NCBI RefSeq assembly: GCF_017316305.2
Contig: NZ_CP147250.1
Location: 496,001-560,000 of the forward strand
DNA: 64,000 nucleotides
From: Enterococcus sp. DIV1094
GTDB taxonomy: Bacteria > Bacillota > Bacilli > Lactobacillales > Enterococcaceae
Direction of reading: 5' to 3'
The notes below the pieces were generated by a model that saw nothing but the letters and a program-made list of their open reading frames with translations, did no database searches and was not told the DNA's origin. Shown piece by piece: positions 34,967 to 44,285 of the stretch. How positions within the stretch are numbered: position 1 is the stretch's first letter; every line of letters begins with the position of its first letter. The translations under genes were made by a program, and so were the position numbers.

Positions 34967-35308
34967 CTACTCTACGAGACGTTTCAGATCTTTTCTGAAA
35001 GCTTTTTTCTGTTTGGTAAATGCTGGATATATAAAAGGTTGCTGCGGGGTAAACCTTGTTCCGAACTCAACATATCCCGCATATTCTGCTGTAGCACGAA
35101 TCCTGCCAGCAAGACCGCTTGGATCAAGCGTTAATTGAATACTCCTCTCAAGAAATCCAGTATCGACAGGAGCATTAATTTCAGCTTCGGTTTGCATTTC
35201 CGCAGTGTTTAGTTTGACTACTTCTTTGATGTCCTTTAATGTTGCATTTTCCTTTAGCTTTTTACTAAGGGCATCTATTCCATAAATGCTTACGCCTCTT
35301 CTAACCAT
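34967..35308 (-). CDS. HK97 gp10-like protein (tail completion/connector)
   Basis: From ATG 35308 with AGGAGG nine bases upstream, 113 residues. The family signature is [14 protein letters not shown] followed by [17 protein letters not shown] near 53-85. It joins heads and tails. An upstream start at 35329 would overlap the preceding gene and lacks a site. Confidence 0.8.
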   Translation of the reverse strand: MVRRGVSIYGIDALSKKLKENATLKDIKEVVKLNTAEMQTEAEINAPVDTGFLERSIQLTLDPSGLAGRIRATAEYAGYVEFGTRFTPQQPFIYPAFTKQKKAFRKDLKRLVE

Positions 35309-35630
35309 CCTTAAAAACCTCCTGAACAATAAAAGTATTTTTCAATCGAAGGTTGCGCTCAGTAATAATCTCGAATTTCTCGTTTTTTCTCCTTAACTTG
35401 TTGAAAATTAAAACGTAATCCCATTCTTTTGTATAAGGTCTAAGCAAGCGAATGACTTTAGCTCCTTGTTTGATATCTCCAAACAAAGTCTTTGATCGGT
35501 CAGTTCCTAAATCGGTAACATTACCTAGTTTGACTGTTTTTACTAAAGTTGGTTCGACATGTTCGCCCAATTCAGGATCATAATAGCCATCTTTTTCGAT
35601 AACGAAAGTTACTTCTGTGTCATATCTCAT
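35301..35630 (-). CDS. Head-closure protein (Minor_capsid_1 type)
   Basis: A 109-residue protein in the place of the head-completion/stopper protein. Sequence such as GNVTDLGTDRSKTLFGDIKQ and VIRLLRPYTKEWDYVLI suits the Minor_capsid_1 (gp16-like) class. It overlaps both neighbours. Confidence 0.7.
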   Translation of the reverse strand: MRYDTEVTFVIEKDGYYDPELGEHVEPTLVKTVKLGNVTDLGTDRSKTLFGDIKQGAKVIRLLRPYTKEWDYVLIFNKLRRKNEKFEIITERNLRLKNTFIVQEVFKDG

Positions 35631-35965
35631 AAGAACCTAGCCACCCCTCTACGAGGAATGCTATTCTCTCTTTGCTTCTCTTTATATGCTGATATGTCAT
35701 CTTCAAACTCATCTAAAAGTTTTCCGTAGGAGATTGACTCCCCTTCCTGCCCATACGAGCTCATACCTTCGTTACCTTTGCGATTAAATCGCTTGATCGT
35801 ACATTCAACTACGATATAGTTTAAAGATACGGGAACACTCTCTAAGAAGCCCAAACGCACACATAACTGGTTTGAAATTCGCTTGATAAAGTCAGCAAGT
35901 TGGTTGTCCAGTTCTTCGTTATCAACTTCGAGCGACCGTTTCACTTCTTCTAAGGTTTCGTTCAT
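35627..35965 (-). CDS. Head-tail connector (gp6-like)
   Basis: A 112-residue helical protein resembling phage DNA-packaging/connector proteins (Phage_connect_1): LVVECTIKRFNRKGNEGMSS-like core with IVVECTIKRFNRKGNEGMSS. It docks on the portal. Followed directly by the head-closure gene, with a 4-base overlap. Confidence 0.75.
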   Translation of the reverse strand: MNETLEEVKRSLEVDNEELDNQLADFIKRISNQLCVRLGFLESVPVSLNYIVVECTIKRFNRKGNEGMSSYGQEGESISYGKLLDEFEDDISAYKEKQRENSIPRRGVARFL

Positions 35966-35989
35966 GACTGCCTCCTTTCAAAAAATAAA

Positions 35990-36013
35990 AAGGCTAGTCG
36001 AATGACTAACCTT
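35990..36013. terminator. Weak intra-operon hairpin
   Basis: AAGGCTAGTC/GACTAACCTT around a GAAT loop in the short gap before the connector gene; perhaps a partial terminator or mRNA stabiliser. Confidence 0.35.
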
Positions 36014-36275
36014 CTTTTGCAGTTTCTAACAAATTTTCATAATCAGCTTTGACTTTGGCATCTTTGTAATCCACTCCAAGCGCATCCAATTCAGCTTTTA
36101 AATCGTCGATCGTCAGCTTGACTTTTACAGGTTCGATAAACTCGCCGCCTAAACGTGCGAGATTAGCTTCGATTTCATCTGCACGTTCTTTTGTGATGTC
36201 AATCGTGCTATCGACTTTGTACAAGTCTTTGGTGTGGGTGTCTTTGAATTCTTTCAACACTTTATATTGAGCCAA
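36006..36275 (-). CDS. Small HeH/LEM-domain head protein
   Basis: An 89-residue protein with a C-terminal HeH motif (TIDDLKAELDALGVDYKDAK) found in small structural-region proteins of phages. N-terminal half (MAQYKVLKEFKDTHTKDLYK) looks like a small beta domain. Probably binds DNA or a head protein. It follows the capsid gene. Confidence 0.7.
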   Translation of the reverse strand: MAQYKVLKEFKDTHTKDLYKVDSTIDITKERADEIEANLARLGGEFIEPVKVKLTIDDLKAELDALGVDYKDAKVKADYENLLETAKEG

Positions 36276-36285
36276 TTAAATCACC

Positions 36286-37392
36286 TTACCCTTCTGGAAT
36301 TGTTTCAAGAATGTACACAGCATTTGCTTGCTCAAAAGAAGGAAGCGAGATCATAGAAACTTTTGTCTCAACATTTACTGGATCAGCTTTCTTCATAGTC
36401 GTAATAGCAACACCAGTATCGACAACTGATACATTTGCTACATTCGGACTAGACATCAAGTCAGATTCTTCTGGAGTAGTACCAAACCATGTTTTGCCCA
36501 ATGTTTGAGCTGGCAATAAAACAAACATATTATCTGGGATAAATTTATTCGTACCATTTGAATCAGTGTAAACTTTATCGTAAATAACGATCTCTAGGTT
36601 AAACTCTTCTGAAATGTAATCCAACAAAGCTTGTTTCGATAATTTAGCCGCTTGAGCATTGGCATTGTTTCCTAAAATAGTCGCTTTGATCGCTGCATTT
36701 TGACGTAAATAGCGGAAAGTCTTGCTATTCATAATGGCACGAGCTGGATTCACGCCTTCTTCTTTCAATACAGAAATAGCTTTATCGATATCTTCTACTG
36801 GATCAGCATTCGCCACATCACTCCATGCAACATCAGCATTTCCCATGTGGTTTTCAGGTAAGTCATATTTGATTACATGATCTTGTCCATTTTCTTGGAT
36901 TGTGATTGCTCCAGTGGTTAATAGTTCCATACGCATGATTTCACGACGTACTGCAGCACCACGCAACAAGTCTGTAATATCATCAAATACACGATTTACA
37001 ACTACATCACGATATGCTGGGTTATTTGTTTGGTTAATCATATTCAACTCTTGGCGCAACTCTTCGTCAATGTAGTAAGATTCTTTGAAGAAAATCATTT
37101 TTTGGATCAATTCTTCAAATCCTTCACGCCCACGAGGGATAACATCAGCATCTAATCCAGAAGGACGCAACGCTACCGGAGAACCAGTTTTACCTTTCAA
37201 CCAAGACAACTTCATGCCTAGTTGTTTATCAGCAGGGAACAACTCTTCGCCAAGATAAGGCTGTTGCTCATTCGCTCGTTCTGCCCAATAAGTGGCAATG
37301 TTTGGTGCTTGCACTAGGTCAAAGATATTAAGCGTTGCAAAGTACTGTAAATTCATTTTCATTAATGTTTCTTTATGGATTTTCACTTTCAT
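36286..37392 (-). CDS. Major capsid protein (lambda gpE-like family)
   Basis: A 368-residue HK97-fold capsid protein of the phage_cap_E family. The conserved segment ARAIMNSKTFRYLRQNAAIK (about 224-243) and N-terminal YFATLNIFDLVQAP are visible, and FGTTPEESDLM near 311. The start has a GGGGG site. It follows scaffold and decoration genes. Confidence 0.88.
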   Translation of the reverse strand: MKVKIHKETLMKMNLQYFATLNIFDLVQAPNIATYWAERANEQQPYLGEELFPADKQLGMKLSWLKGKTGSPVALRPSGLDADVIPRGREGFEELIQKMIFFKESYYIDEELRQELNMINQTNNPAYRDVVVNRVFDDITDLLRGAAVRREIMRMELLTTGAITIQENGQDHVIKYDLPENHMGNADVAWSDVANADPVEDIDKAISVLKEEGVNPARAIMNSKTFRYLRQNAAIKATILGNNANAQAAKLSKQALLDYISEEFNLEIVIYDKVYTDSNGTNKFIPDNMFVLLPAQTLGKTWFGTTPEESDLMSSPNVANVSVVDTGVAITTMKKADPVNVETKVSMISLPSFEQANAVYILETIPEG

Positions 37393-37406
37393 TCTTCGTT
37401 TCCCCC

Positions 37407-37799
37407 TTATTTATTGCGTTTAACAAAGTAAACTTTGCCGTCTAACGCTTCTTTCGCTTCATCTACAATTGTTAAAGTATCTTCTAAACGGAATTCATTG
37501 ACTGTACCGAAGTATAGTAATGTACCATTAGCAGTCGTAGCACCTGTATCGAATACAACGTCATGCATTAATACACCTTTTGTGCCTTCAGCTACTTCTG
37601 CGGTGTTCGTTACAGTCACAACTGCTTGCTCGTTGGTGAAAGGATCACCACCACCGACTGGCGTACCAGCTGGGATATATTTCTTACCCTGTCCGTTTGT
37701 TGCTGTGACCCCTGTTGCTCCAACTACTACTGATAAACTCTTATAATTACTTACATCAGCTAAAATTTGATTTTTTGAACCAAAAACTCGTTTTTCCAT
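37407..37799 (-). CDS. Head decoration/fibre-like protein
   Basis: A 130-residue small beta-rich protein between scaffold and capsid genes, probably a capsid-stabilising decoration protein (SLSVVVGATGVTATNGQGKK). Position is typical; family assignment is uncertain. Confidence 0.65.
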   Translation of the reverse strand: MEKRVFGSKNQILADVSNYKSLSVVVGATGVTATNGQGKKYIPAGTPVGGGDPFTNEQAVVTVTNTAEVAEGTKGVLMHDVVFDTGATTANGTLLYFGTVNEFRLEDTLTIVDEAKEALDGKVYFVKRNK

Positions 37800-37812
37800 T
37801 TGTTAGTTCCTC

Positions 37813-38433
37813 CTAATTTTTAAAATAAGTTTGCTTTGGCGTTTCCACTGTCGCTTTTTTCGCCAATTGCTTGCCGTATTCACCTTGTACCGATCCGCCG
37901 GTTCCGCCATCTAAAGGTACTCGACCACCTAGTTTGCGCTCGTATTCCGCTTTGATTGCTTCACGTTCCACTTCAACAGATGCTAAATACGTCTTCACGT
38001 TGCTTGACGTAGTTTCAGCGTCTTCCGACACAATCAGTCGAAGCATTTCTTTCGTAGGGTTAGCGCCTTTCTCAGACAGCATTTCGCTTGCTTGTTCAGA
38101 CATCTTGGATAGCACTTCTTTACGTTCGTACTCAGCCAACTTTGCTTCAAGTTGTTGCTTCTCGTAATCTGCTTTTTCCTTGTCGTCCATTTCGGCAAGT
38201 TTTGCAGCTTCGTCTTTTTCCTGTTGTTGCTTTGCTTCCCATTTAGCGAATTTCGCTGCAATGATTTTGTCAACTTCAGCATCAGTGTATTTTTTGTCAG
38301 CTTCTGTTGGGTCTGAACCGCCTTTTTCTTCGCCATCCACAGTTGTATCTGATGCATTATCCGGAGTTACATCAGTTGTGTCGTCTTCTGCAAAGAATTG
38401 TAAGTTCATAGGTAAAAAGTGTTTACTCTTCAT
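37813..38433 (-). CDS. Scaffold protein (DUF4355 family)
   Basis: From ATG 38433 (AAGGAG upstream), 206 residues. An acidic N-terminus, a helical central coiled coil rich in Lys/Glu (KWEAKQQQEKDEAAKLAEMD) and a basic, conserved C-terminus are typical of DUF4355 scaffold proteins. It directs capsid assembly and is then removed. Upstream ATG 38451 would add six residues and lacks a site. Confidence 0.85.
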   Translation of the reverse strand: MKSKHFLPMNLQFFAEDDTTDVTPDNASDTTVDGEEKGGSDPTEADKKYTDAEVDKIIAAKFAKWEAKQQQEKDEAAKLAEMDDKEKADYEKQQLEAKLAEYERKEVLSKMSEQASEMLSEKGANPTKEMLRLIVSEDAETTSSNVKTYLASVEVEREAIKAEYERKLGGRVPLDGGTGGSVQGEYGKQLAKKATVETPKQTYFKN

Positions 38434-38520
38434 GTTTGTTTCTCCTTCCATATCTTTTAACGTGGATAAATGCTTGCACTTCCATAGCTTTTAACGTCTT
38501 CAATGCTTAGACAAAAATAA

Positions 38521-38548
38521 AAAGCCTTTAGTTAACAAGCTAAGGCTT
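38521..38548 (-). terminator. Intra-operon terminator-like hairpin
   Basis: AAGCCTTTAG/CTAAGGCTT with a T-run in the leftward direction, between the zinc-ribbon and scaffold genes. It may adjust the ratio of early head genes to capsid genes. Confidence 0.5.
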
Positions 38549-38602
38549 TATTCGATCTAAATTTATATGTTTAAAAAATAGGCGGTTATCTCTGGTGTAC
38601 AT

Positions 38603-38660
38603 GGGCGAGAATGCTAGGATTCGAACCTAGGTGCCGCCTGTCACCTACCAAAGCCCCCGA
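38603..38660 (-). other. tRNA-like T-arm element
   Basis: In the minus orientation the stretch contains CTAGG-TTCGAAT-CCTAG, a perfect tRNA T-arm with GTTCGAATCC B-box, and a GGTAG D-loop-like element 5' of it. No acceptor 5' strand pairs with the 3' CATTCTC, so it is not a complete tRNA. It lies within a 280-bp non-coding gap in the head operon. Confidence 0.5.
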
Positions 38661-38717
38661 TAATAAAGAAGCCTTTTCCCAATATACTAAGGCTTCGCTT
38701 TAAATATTTTCACATAC

Positions 38718-38987
38718 TTATTCTGATTCAATTTTATTTCTTAATTCATCCATATGCTTTTTGATTTCCTTGGTTAATCGTTCTTTCTTCTTCGTAAGAA
38801 ATGGGGTGTTCTTTTGTTGATTCAACAAAGCTTTGATTTTAGGGTTAGTATAAAAGAAAGTTGACCGATACCCACATGATTGACATTCAGCGTAATGATG
38901 CTCTACATTATCTGGTAATCTGTCACTTTTTTGTACTAGCGGTGTATAATTGCCACACTTATTGCATACAAACAGTTGTTCAGACAT
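38718..38987 (-). CDS. Zinc-ribbon protein
   Basis: An 89-residue protein with paired CxxC motifs (CNKC at 8-11, CQSC at about 35-38) forming a zinc ribbon, followed by a basic helix (KKKERLTKEIKKHMDEL). It probably binds nucleic acid. It is located between minor head and scaffold genes and overlaps none. Function unknown. Confidence 0.7.
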   Translation of the reverse strand: MSEQLFVCNKCGNYTPLVQKSDRLPDNVEHHYAECQSCGYRSTFFYTNPKIKALLNQQKNTPFLTKKKERLTKEIKKHMDELRNKIESE

Positions 38988-38988
38988 T

Positions 38989-39942
38989 TTATAACCCTCT
39001 TTCTTTCAACATCTTTTCAAAAGCAATACGATCAACATATGGTGCCGTACTGCATCTACAAAATGGATGCATATTCGGCGCATTTGTTCCTGGTTCCATT
39101 TTATCAACATCAAACACTTTCCCATTCAACGGCAAACATAAACGGCATGCGGAAGGCTCAGAAATGAATGTGTACTTCGTAATATCAGCATCACGATAAC
39201 TTCGCTCTTGGATACCAATCTGAACCCTAGTCGTTTCTGTGACCATCAATCGCTCCGTATTGAAACGAGTATTCTCTCTACCTTTTTCAGTAAGGAATCT
39301 CTTCAGTTCAGGTGCCAACTGTTTGGGATTACGTCCTAAAGTCACACTACGTACCAGTAACTTATCCAAATCAGCTTTCAGCTCTGCTTGGTACATCCAA
39401 AGCCGTTCGCTAAACGTTGCGAAACCTTCCGCTCGAAACGAACTATTGATTACTTGTTCTACTAGCTTGGCATAACCTCTTTTAGCGATCGTCATTTCTA
39501 AGATACCCGCTTGACGTTGCAATTCTTTCAAGCCAGCACTAGTAAGCTCTCCTGAGAAATATTTATCCATATCGTTGAACATAGCAATCAGTTCAAGTCC
39601 GATATTCGCCTTTAGCAATTCCAATCGATTAACACGCATTGTAAGGTTGTATAGCTTTAATTCCTTATTTGCTGTTGGAGAGAAGTCTTTTTCTTTAACA
39701 TACTTCTTAGCCTTGCGAGCAAATGCTTTTACATCCATTTCGTCAGCTCGCTTCATCGCTTCGCTACGAGTGATTTTCTGTCCATTAGAAAAACTGTCCC
39801 ACTGTGCGTCTATCTCTTTTTGTATCGCATCCTGAGCGTATTGCAGGCGCTTCTTGATTTCGTTCATGCGTTTCTTATCATCTTTAATCTGTTGCTGTTG
39901 CCAAGCTTTCTCACGTTTGATGAAGTAATCTTGTGATTTCAC
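38989..39942 (-). CDS. Minor head protein (SPP1 gp7-like)
   Basis: A 317-residue head-morphogenesis protein. The Cys/His-rich C-terminus (CRLCLPLNGK and NMHPFCRCST) is the Phage_Mu_F/gp7 signature. It binds the portal and influences DNA ejection. Its position after the portal is normal for SPP1-like heads. Confidence 0.88.
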   Translation of the reverse strand: MKSQDYFIKREKAWQQQQIKDDKKRMNEIKKRLQYAQDAIQKEIDAQWDSFSNGQKITRSEAMKRADEMDVKAFARKAKKYVKEKDFSPTANKELKLYNLTMRVNRLELLKANIGLELIAMFNDMDKYFSGELTSAGLKELQRQAGILEMTIAKRGYAKLVEQVINSSFRAEGFATFSERLWMYQAELKADLDKLLVRSVTLGRNPKQLAPELKRFLTEKGRENTRFNTERLMVTETTRVQIGIQERSYRDADITKYTFISEPSACRLCLPLNGKVFDVDKMEPGTNAPNMHPFCRCSTAPYVDRIAFEKMLKERGL

Positions 39943-39953
39943 TTAATCACTCC

Positions 39954-40184
39954 TTACCAAGCAAATCTAACTAGCTTTAAACCCGCTTTTTCTGAATGTA
40001 CATCGGAATAGTCTTCAACAGTAAAACCACCCTCTTGAAATTCTTTTCGAATCTCATCATTGATTTGATCTGCTCTATAATACATTTCAGTTTTCCCCAT
40101 TTTCATCGTTGCAGCGATAGCCTCTTTAAGCTTTTCGATATCTTTTTTTTGATACTCATTCACCAGCTGTTCTTTTAGATTCAT
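39954..40184 (-). CDS. Hypothetical protein
   Basis: A 76-residue helical protein (KKDIEKLKEAIAATMKMGKT) between portal and gp7-like genes with no recognised family. It overlaps the upstream membrane-protein gene by 29 bases. Confidence 0.55.
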   Translation of the reverse strand: MNLKEQLVNEYQKKDIEKLKEAIAATMKMGKTEMYYRADQINDEIRKEFQEGGFTVEDYSDVHSEKAGLKLVRFAW

Positions 40185-40377
40185 CTTTAGAAACCTCCTT
40201 TGGTCTCGTGTGAATTTCTAACGCAATAAGGCATACCGAGATGTTAGATAAAATATAAATAAGCGCCAACTCAATTCCACAAAGACGATAGAATATGACG
40301 GTCAACGCAAAATTAAAAAGTTTAAAAACCCTAAATCCATCGGAATAACTAAGCCGATTCAATCTATTTTTTAACAT
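40156..40377 (-). CDS. Small membrane protein
   Basis: From ATG 40377 with AGGAGG upstream, 73 residues with two membrane segments (about 18-36 and 38-56). A longer frame to 40449 has no site. Located within the head operon; its purpose there is unclear, possibly an exclusion function. Confidence 0.55.
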   Translation of the reverse strand: MLKNRLNRLSYSDGFRVFKLFNFALTVIFYRLCGIELALIYILSNISVCLIALEIHTRPKEVSKDESKRTAGE

Positions 40378-40387
40378 AAATATCCTC

Positions 40388-40600
40388 CTAGGATTTAGAC
40401 ATAACCAAAGCCAATTGAAAGGCCTGTTCTTCTGAGAATCCTTCTTCAACCAACTTATCCATTAAAATCCGCAACGCTCTTGCGGTTAGCCCATACATTC
40501 CGTCTAAATAGTTGCAGAGCTTTTCAGCCGCTTCTGCTGGGTCGCTTGTATTCATAGCATCAATTGCTTCGATTATCTGCTTCATCTTCTTCTCGTTCAT
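40388..40600 (-). CDS. Hypothetical protein overlapping portal
   Basis: A 70-residue helical protein (MNEKKMKQIIEAIDAMNTSD) whose start overlaps the portal C-terminus by 41 bases, behind a GAGGAAG site. Probably a real small head-region gene; function unknown. Confidence 0.6.
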   Translation of the reverse strand: MNEKKMKQIIEAIDAMNTSDPAEAAEKLCNYLDGMYGLTARALRILMDKLVEEGFSEEQAFQLALVMSKS

Positions 40601-42188
40601 CTTCCTCTACCTCCGTGTTAGTTTCTTTATCACTATCAAACACACCAGAACCAGTTTGTTCCTTCAATCGTTTCAGTTCTTCTTCAAACGGAACACCAGT
40701 CAAGCGCTCAGCCATTTCGCACAACGTTTGATCTGATACGATGCCAACCATTCCTGCAATAACTTTCATGATTTCTTCATCTGATTGCGGGACATTCGGT
40801 GTAAATTGAATTTGGATTTCGTTCACTTTGTTGTATAGTTGCTCTTGTTGCTGTTCATCGGAAACAAAAAAGGCTTTGACTGTATCAATCAAGCCTTGAG
40901 GTTTATTCAATTCATCTTTGATGCTCCAAGAGTGAGTGAGCAATCGTAGACGGCGCATAATAGCTTTCTTGACCATACGCTCTTTATTCTTGCGATCGTT
41001 GTCTGACCCCCAACCCTTGAAACGGAATCCAATGCCCGACTGGTTGGACCCTATGTTCTCGTCTGTAAAGTCAATAAGAGATGTGAAGCGAAGGATATCT
41101 GCAACCGTTCGACTATCGTTAGCTTCCATTCCGGCAACGTCATACTCTTTCTTAAGATAATATGCATCAGGTTCAGCGCCTGCTATATTGCCGTCATATA
41201 TCTTCTTATCGCCTAAAACAAGCATTCTCGCTCGCATCATAGCTTGGAGTACATCTAACTTGCTGTTGTCGCCTTGTTCATCGTCTGCAGTATCTGGATT
41301 GCCTTTAATTACCAAGTAAGCTTCTGATGTATCTTGTTGGAAGTTGGCCATCTCAGAGCGAGAAAGATCATAGGCATCTATGGAATCAAGTACGCGCTCA
41401 AAGTCGCTCAAACGTTCTTCGTTGTTGATCCATTCATTAACTTGAACCGAGTCAAAGTAACTTTCAATACTTTCACCATCTTCAATTTTGACATGTTCTA
41501 AGTCATCGTTTTCTGCGATGAGATAATAATTGAATCCGCTGTTTGTATATAGTTCAACTCGTGTCCACGACTTATCTAGGTACTTTTCTTTATAGTAATG
41601 AACCCCACACAATGAATTGCGATCTTTGGTGTTATCATAGATTACGAATGTTTGTTCTGCGTCAAACTTAGCTAGTGTTTCCTTACCGTACTCATCACGC
41701 CCGATCCATTCATACGCTCTACCTAATCCAATCATATCTCTGCCTACCAACTGATTGTGATAGTCTTCATTCGATTGACTAGCAAATCTGTTGATTTTTT
41801 CTGCAATCGCCTGATCCCCACTGTATTTCAATGGGTTCCCTAACAATACGCCTAACTTAAATGAGACGATAAAATCTGCAAAGCCACTTGCTATACGATT
41901 GTCCGATCTGCCTTCTGGTTTGTTCGGACGATAATTGATGTTGTTGTCTCCTAACATATAGCGTTTTAGTTCCTGCAACCTTGGCACTTGTTTGGCTCGG
42001 TGGTGTTTAATGAACTCAACAATCATCTTCCAAACGTCTTCATGTTCAAAGTCGATTGCCTGTTCAACTTCGCCAGTACGCTGATTCAGCATCTCTCTTT
42101 TCGGTAATTGATTAACCGGCACTTTATAAATAAGGTTCGCTTCATCATCAAATCGCTTGCCACTTAAAAACTGAATATTCTGTTCCAC
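40560..42188 (-). CDS. Portal protein (SPP1 gp6-like)
   Basis: A 542-residue portal of the SPP1 gp6 family, forming the dodecameric DNA gate at the capsid vertex. Visible conserved parts include NINYRPNKPEGRSDNRIASG and GFRFKGWGSDNDRKNKERMV. The C-terminus ends in a long acidic tail (EVEEDEREEDEADN), common in this class. It is 10 bases from the terminase gene. Confidence 0.9.
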   Translation of the reverse strand: MEQNIQFLSGKRFDDEANLIYKVPVNQLPKREMLNQRTGEVEQAIDFEHEDVWKMIVEFIKHHRAKQVPRLQELKRYMLGDNNINYRPNKPEGRSDNRIASGFADFIVSFKLGVLLGNPLKYSGDQAIAEKINRFASQSNEDYHNQLVGRDMIGLGRAYEWIGRDEYGKETLAKFDAEQTFVIYDNTKDRNSLCGVHYYKEKYLDKSWTRVELYTNSGFNYYLIAENDDLEHVKIEDGESIESYFDSVQVNEWINNEERLSDFERVLDSIDAYDLSRSEMANFQQDTSEAYLVIKGNPDTADDEQGDNSKLDVLQAMMRARMLVLGDKKIYDGNIAGAEPDAYYLKKEYDVAGMEANDSRTVADILRFTSLIDFTDENIGSNQSGIGFRFKGWGSDNDRKNKERMVKKAIMRRLRLLTHSWSIKDELNKPQGLIDTVKAFFVSDEQQQEQLYNKVNEIQIQFTPNVPQSDEEIMKVIAGMVGIVSDQTLCEMAERLTGVPFEEELKRLKEQTGSGVFDSDKETNTEVEEDEREEDEADNRSN

Positions 42189-42198
42189 TGTATCACCT

Positions 42199-43506
42199 CT
42201 ACAATCCTAGTTTTCTATATGTTTCGATCGTCCGCTTGACGTTAACTGGTTTTGGTTGTTTTCTCATATCATCATTGAAGGCATAACGAGTAGCATCTAT
42301 CGTATGATTATCCTTATCCTCAAGGCGAGGTTTAGGATTTCCATCTCGGTCTGTTTGATAGTCTATGTTTTCAAACTCTTTGGCTATGTTCGGTGTTCGA
42401 AGCGGATCAATATAAATCGCATCTAAATCATCTAACCACTTTTCGCCGTATTCGACACTATCTGGCCCTTTTGTAACTTGCCTTATCTTTGATATATCAT
42501 GTTCATTTCTCATCTCAGCATTTGATTTTGGCTCAACTTCTGCGATGATATCTTGATAATCATATCTCTTGTTCTTGATCCATTGTGCCGCACGACGATT
42601 GCTACATTTCACCTCGTAAAGCTCATCGATGGCGTATATACTGTTTCTTTTTTTATCATAGTGCCAGCGCACAAAAGCAAGCGGATCTGTTGCGTAACCG
42701 TAGTCAAGCCCTTGTCGTATATTGTCAAAATTAGCTACCATTTCATCTGTAATAGAACCTTTTTTCACTTGTAAATTATCAAATGGTACAACCCCTGATC
42801 CCACAGCTTTACCATCATATTCCCACTCAGCTCTAATTTTATTCCTTTTCCTAGTTTCCTCAACTTCTTTCAAAAATTCCTTAGAGATGAACGGATTATC
42901 TCGATAAGTCGAGTGATGAATAAAAGTGTTATGTGGTTGAAAAGAAGTCTCATATTTTTTGTTTACCCATGATTGTTTCCTCTTGGGCGGGTTGTAACTA
43001 AAAAAGAACTTATAAAAAAGACCATCACCTAATTCCCCACGTAAAAAAGAGTTAGTAATAGTCGTGACTTCGTCTTCTGTTTTAAATTCTGCTAGTTCTT
43101 CAATCCATCCTATAGCAAATGGAAATTTACTATCTTTTAAAGATTTAATTCGTTCTGGATTCTGAGCGCCACGAAATATCATATAGTTACCTCTTGGAAG
43201 ATAAGTGATCTTTAAAGGTGACTTATTAAACTTAAACAAACGTGATACTCCTTGCTCTTCGATCGCCCATTTCATTTGTTCGTATATAGATTGCTCAAGT
43301 GTATTATCGACATAGCGTATACCTACAGCATTCACTGCGTATCTCATAAGCAACTGAGTAATTATATGCGCTATATCTGATGATTTACCTGACCCACGTC
43401 CACCTTTACAAACTATATTAAGAATATTTTGATTCAAAGTAGCTTTCCAAACTGAATGAAACGTAGGTGGAAGAAATTCAGATAATTTCCTAGCCATCTT
43501 CATCAC
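42199..43506 (-). CDS. terL: Terminase large subunit (PBSX type)
   Basis: A 435-residue ATPase/nuclease motor. The Walker A motif is CKGGRGSGKSS near residue 35, and the Walker B-like FAIGWIEELAE near 130. The nuclease domain begins near 265 (GLDYGYATDPLAF, with the metal-binding Asp). It packages DNA into the prohead. It overlaps the small subunit by 17 bases; the true start is GTG 43506, or one of the ATGs at 43503 or 43497. Confidence 0.92.
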   Translation of the reverse strand: MMKMARKLSEFLPPTFHSVWKATLNQNILNIVCKGGRGSGKSSDIAHIITQLLMRYAVNAVGIRYVDNTLEQSIYEQMKWAIEEQGVSRLFKFNKSPLKITYLPRGNYMIFRGAQNPERIKSLKDSKFPFAIGWIEELAEFKTEDEVTTITNSFLRGELGDGLFYKFFFSYNPPKRKQSWVNKKYETSFQPHNTFIHHSTYRDNPFISKEFLKEVEETRKRNKIRAEWEYDGKAVGSGVVPFDNLQVKKGSITDEMVANFDNIRQGLDYGYATDPLAFVRWHYDKKRNSIYAIDELYEVKCSNRRAAQWIKNKRYDYQDIIAEVEPKSNAEMRNEHDISKIRQVTKGPDSVEYGEKWLDDLDAIYIDPLRTPNIAKEFENIDYQTDRDGNPKPRLEDKDNHTIDATRYAFNDDMRKQPKPVNVKRTIETYRKLGL

Positions 43507-43945
43507 TGCTTATGTCATCTATGAAAGTAGGTATTTCAGTAATCTCAACTTTCTGTTTGTCTACAAACGCTGCGTTAATTTTATAATAATGCTCAAGTGC
43601 TTGATTACGTTCTTTGAATCCTGCTGAATATTCACTCACTTCACGTTCTAGTATTTCGTTGGTAAGCGGATCTCTTTTAATAACCTCAAAACGTTGCGGT
43701 TCTCCTTTCGCAATAGAAGCAGTGATTGCCAATGCTTCCTCCATAGATAAATGTCTTTTAATTTGAACTTCTTTAAGTTTATCTTGGATGTATTCGGATA
43801 CCTTTCCACCTTTTTCCACCAATTTTTCTTGTGCATTCTTAGCGTAGTTTTCTTTATAACCGGCTTTAAGTGCTGATTGATAAGCGTTCCCTGTGATGAT
43901 GTACTCATCAGCGAATGCTTGTTGTTTAGGATTTAACTTACTCAC
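43490..43945 (-). CDS. terS: Terminase small subunit
   Basis: A 151-residue protein with the N-terminal Terminase_2 helix-turn-helix (KLNPKQQAFADEYIITGNAY), which binds the packaging site and presents DNA to TerL. The packaging site probably lies within or beside this gene. Confidence 0.88.
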   Translation of the reverse strand: MSKLNPKQQAFADEYIITGNAYQSALKAGYKENYAKNAQEKLVEKGGKVSEYIQDKLKEVQIKRHLSMEEALAITASIAKGEPQRFEVIKRDPLTNEILEREVSEYSAGFKERNQALEHYYKINAAFVDKQKVEITEIPTFIDDISSDEDG

Positions 43946-43973
43946 TTTCCATCACCACCTATATATATATTGA

Positions 43974-44285
43974 CTAATAACTAGTGTTACTAATTTCCAT
44001 TCCATCAAGCTCATAACTTCTTACTGCTTCCCTTAAGTTAGGCAGAGTTCTTGATACTATAGTGAGGATCAATTCTGCTTTACCTTCTTCTTTGCTTTCT
44101 GTGATATCTACATGCGCATAACAGCCACCCCAGACTGGTTTCACATTAGTGATAGTTTCTCCATTTATGGTAATTGGATTTTCTACCCACTTACGTCCAT
44201 TCTCAATTTCCAATGCTTTCTTATAAGCTTTTGATAGCTCTTTGCTAACATTAGTTTTTAAAACCGCTTCATAAAAATTCTTCAT
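43974..44285 (-). CDS. Hypothetical protein
   Basis: A 103-residue protein just upstream of the terminase genes, overlapped by its upstream neighbour by 4 bases. No recognised domain; a late-leader gene. Confidence 0.6.
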   Translation of the reverse strand: MKNFYEAVLKTNVSKELSKAYKKALEIENGRKWVENPITINGETITNVKPVWGGCYAHVDITESKEEGKAELILTIVSRTLPNLREAVRSYELDGMEISNTSY

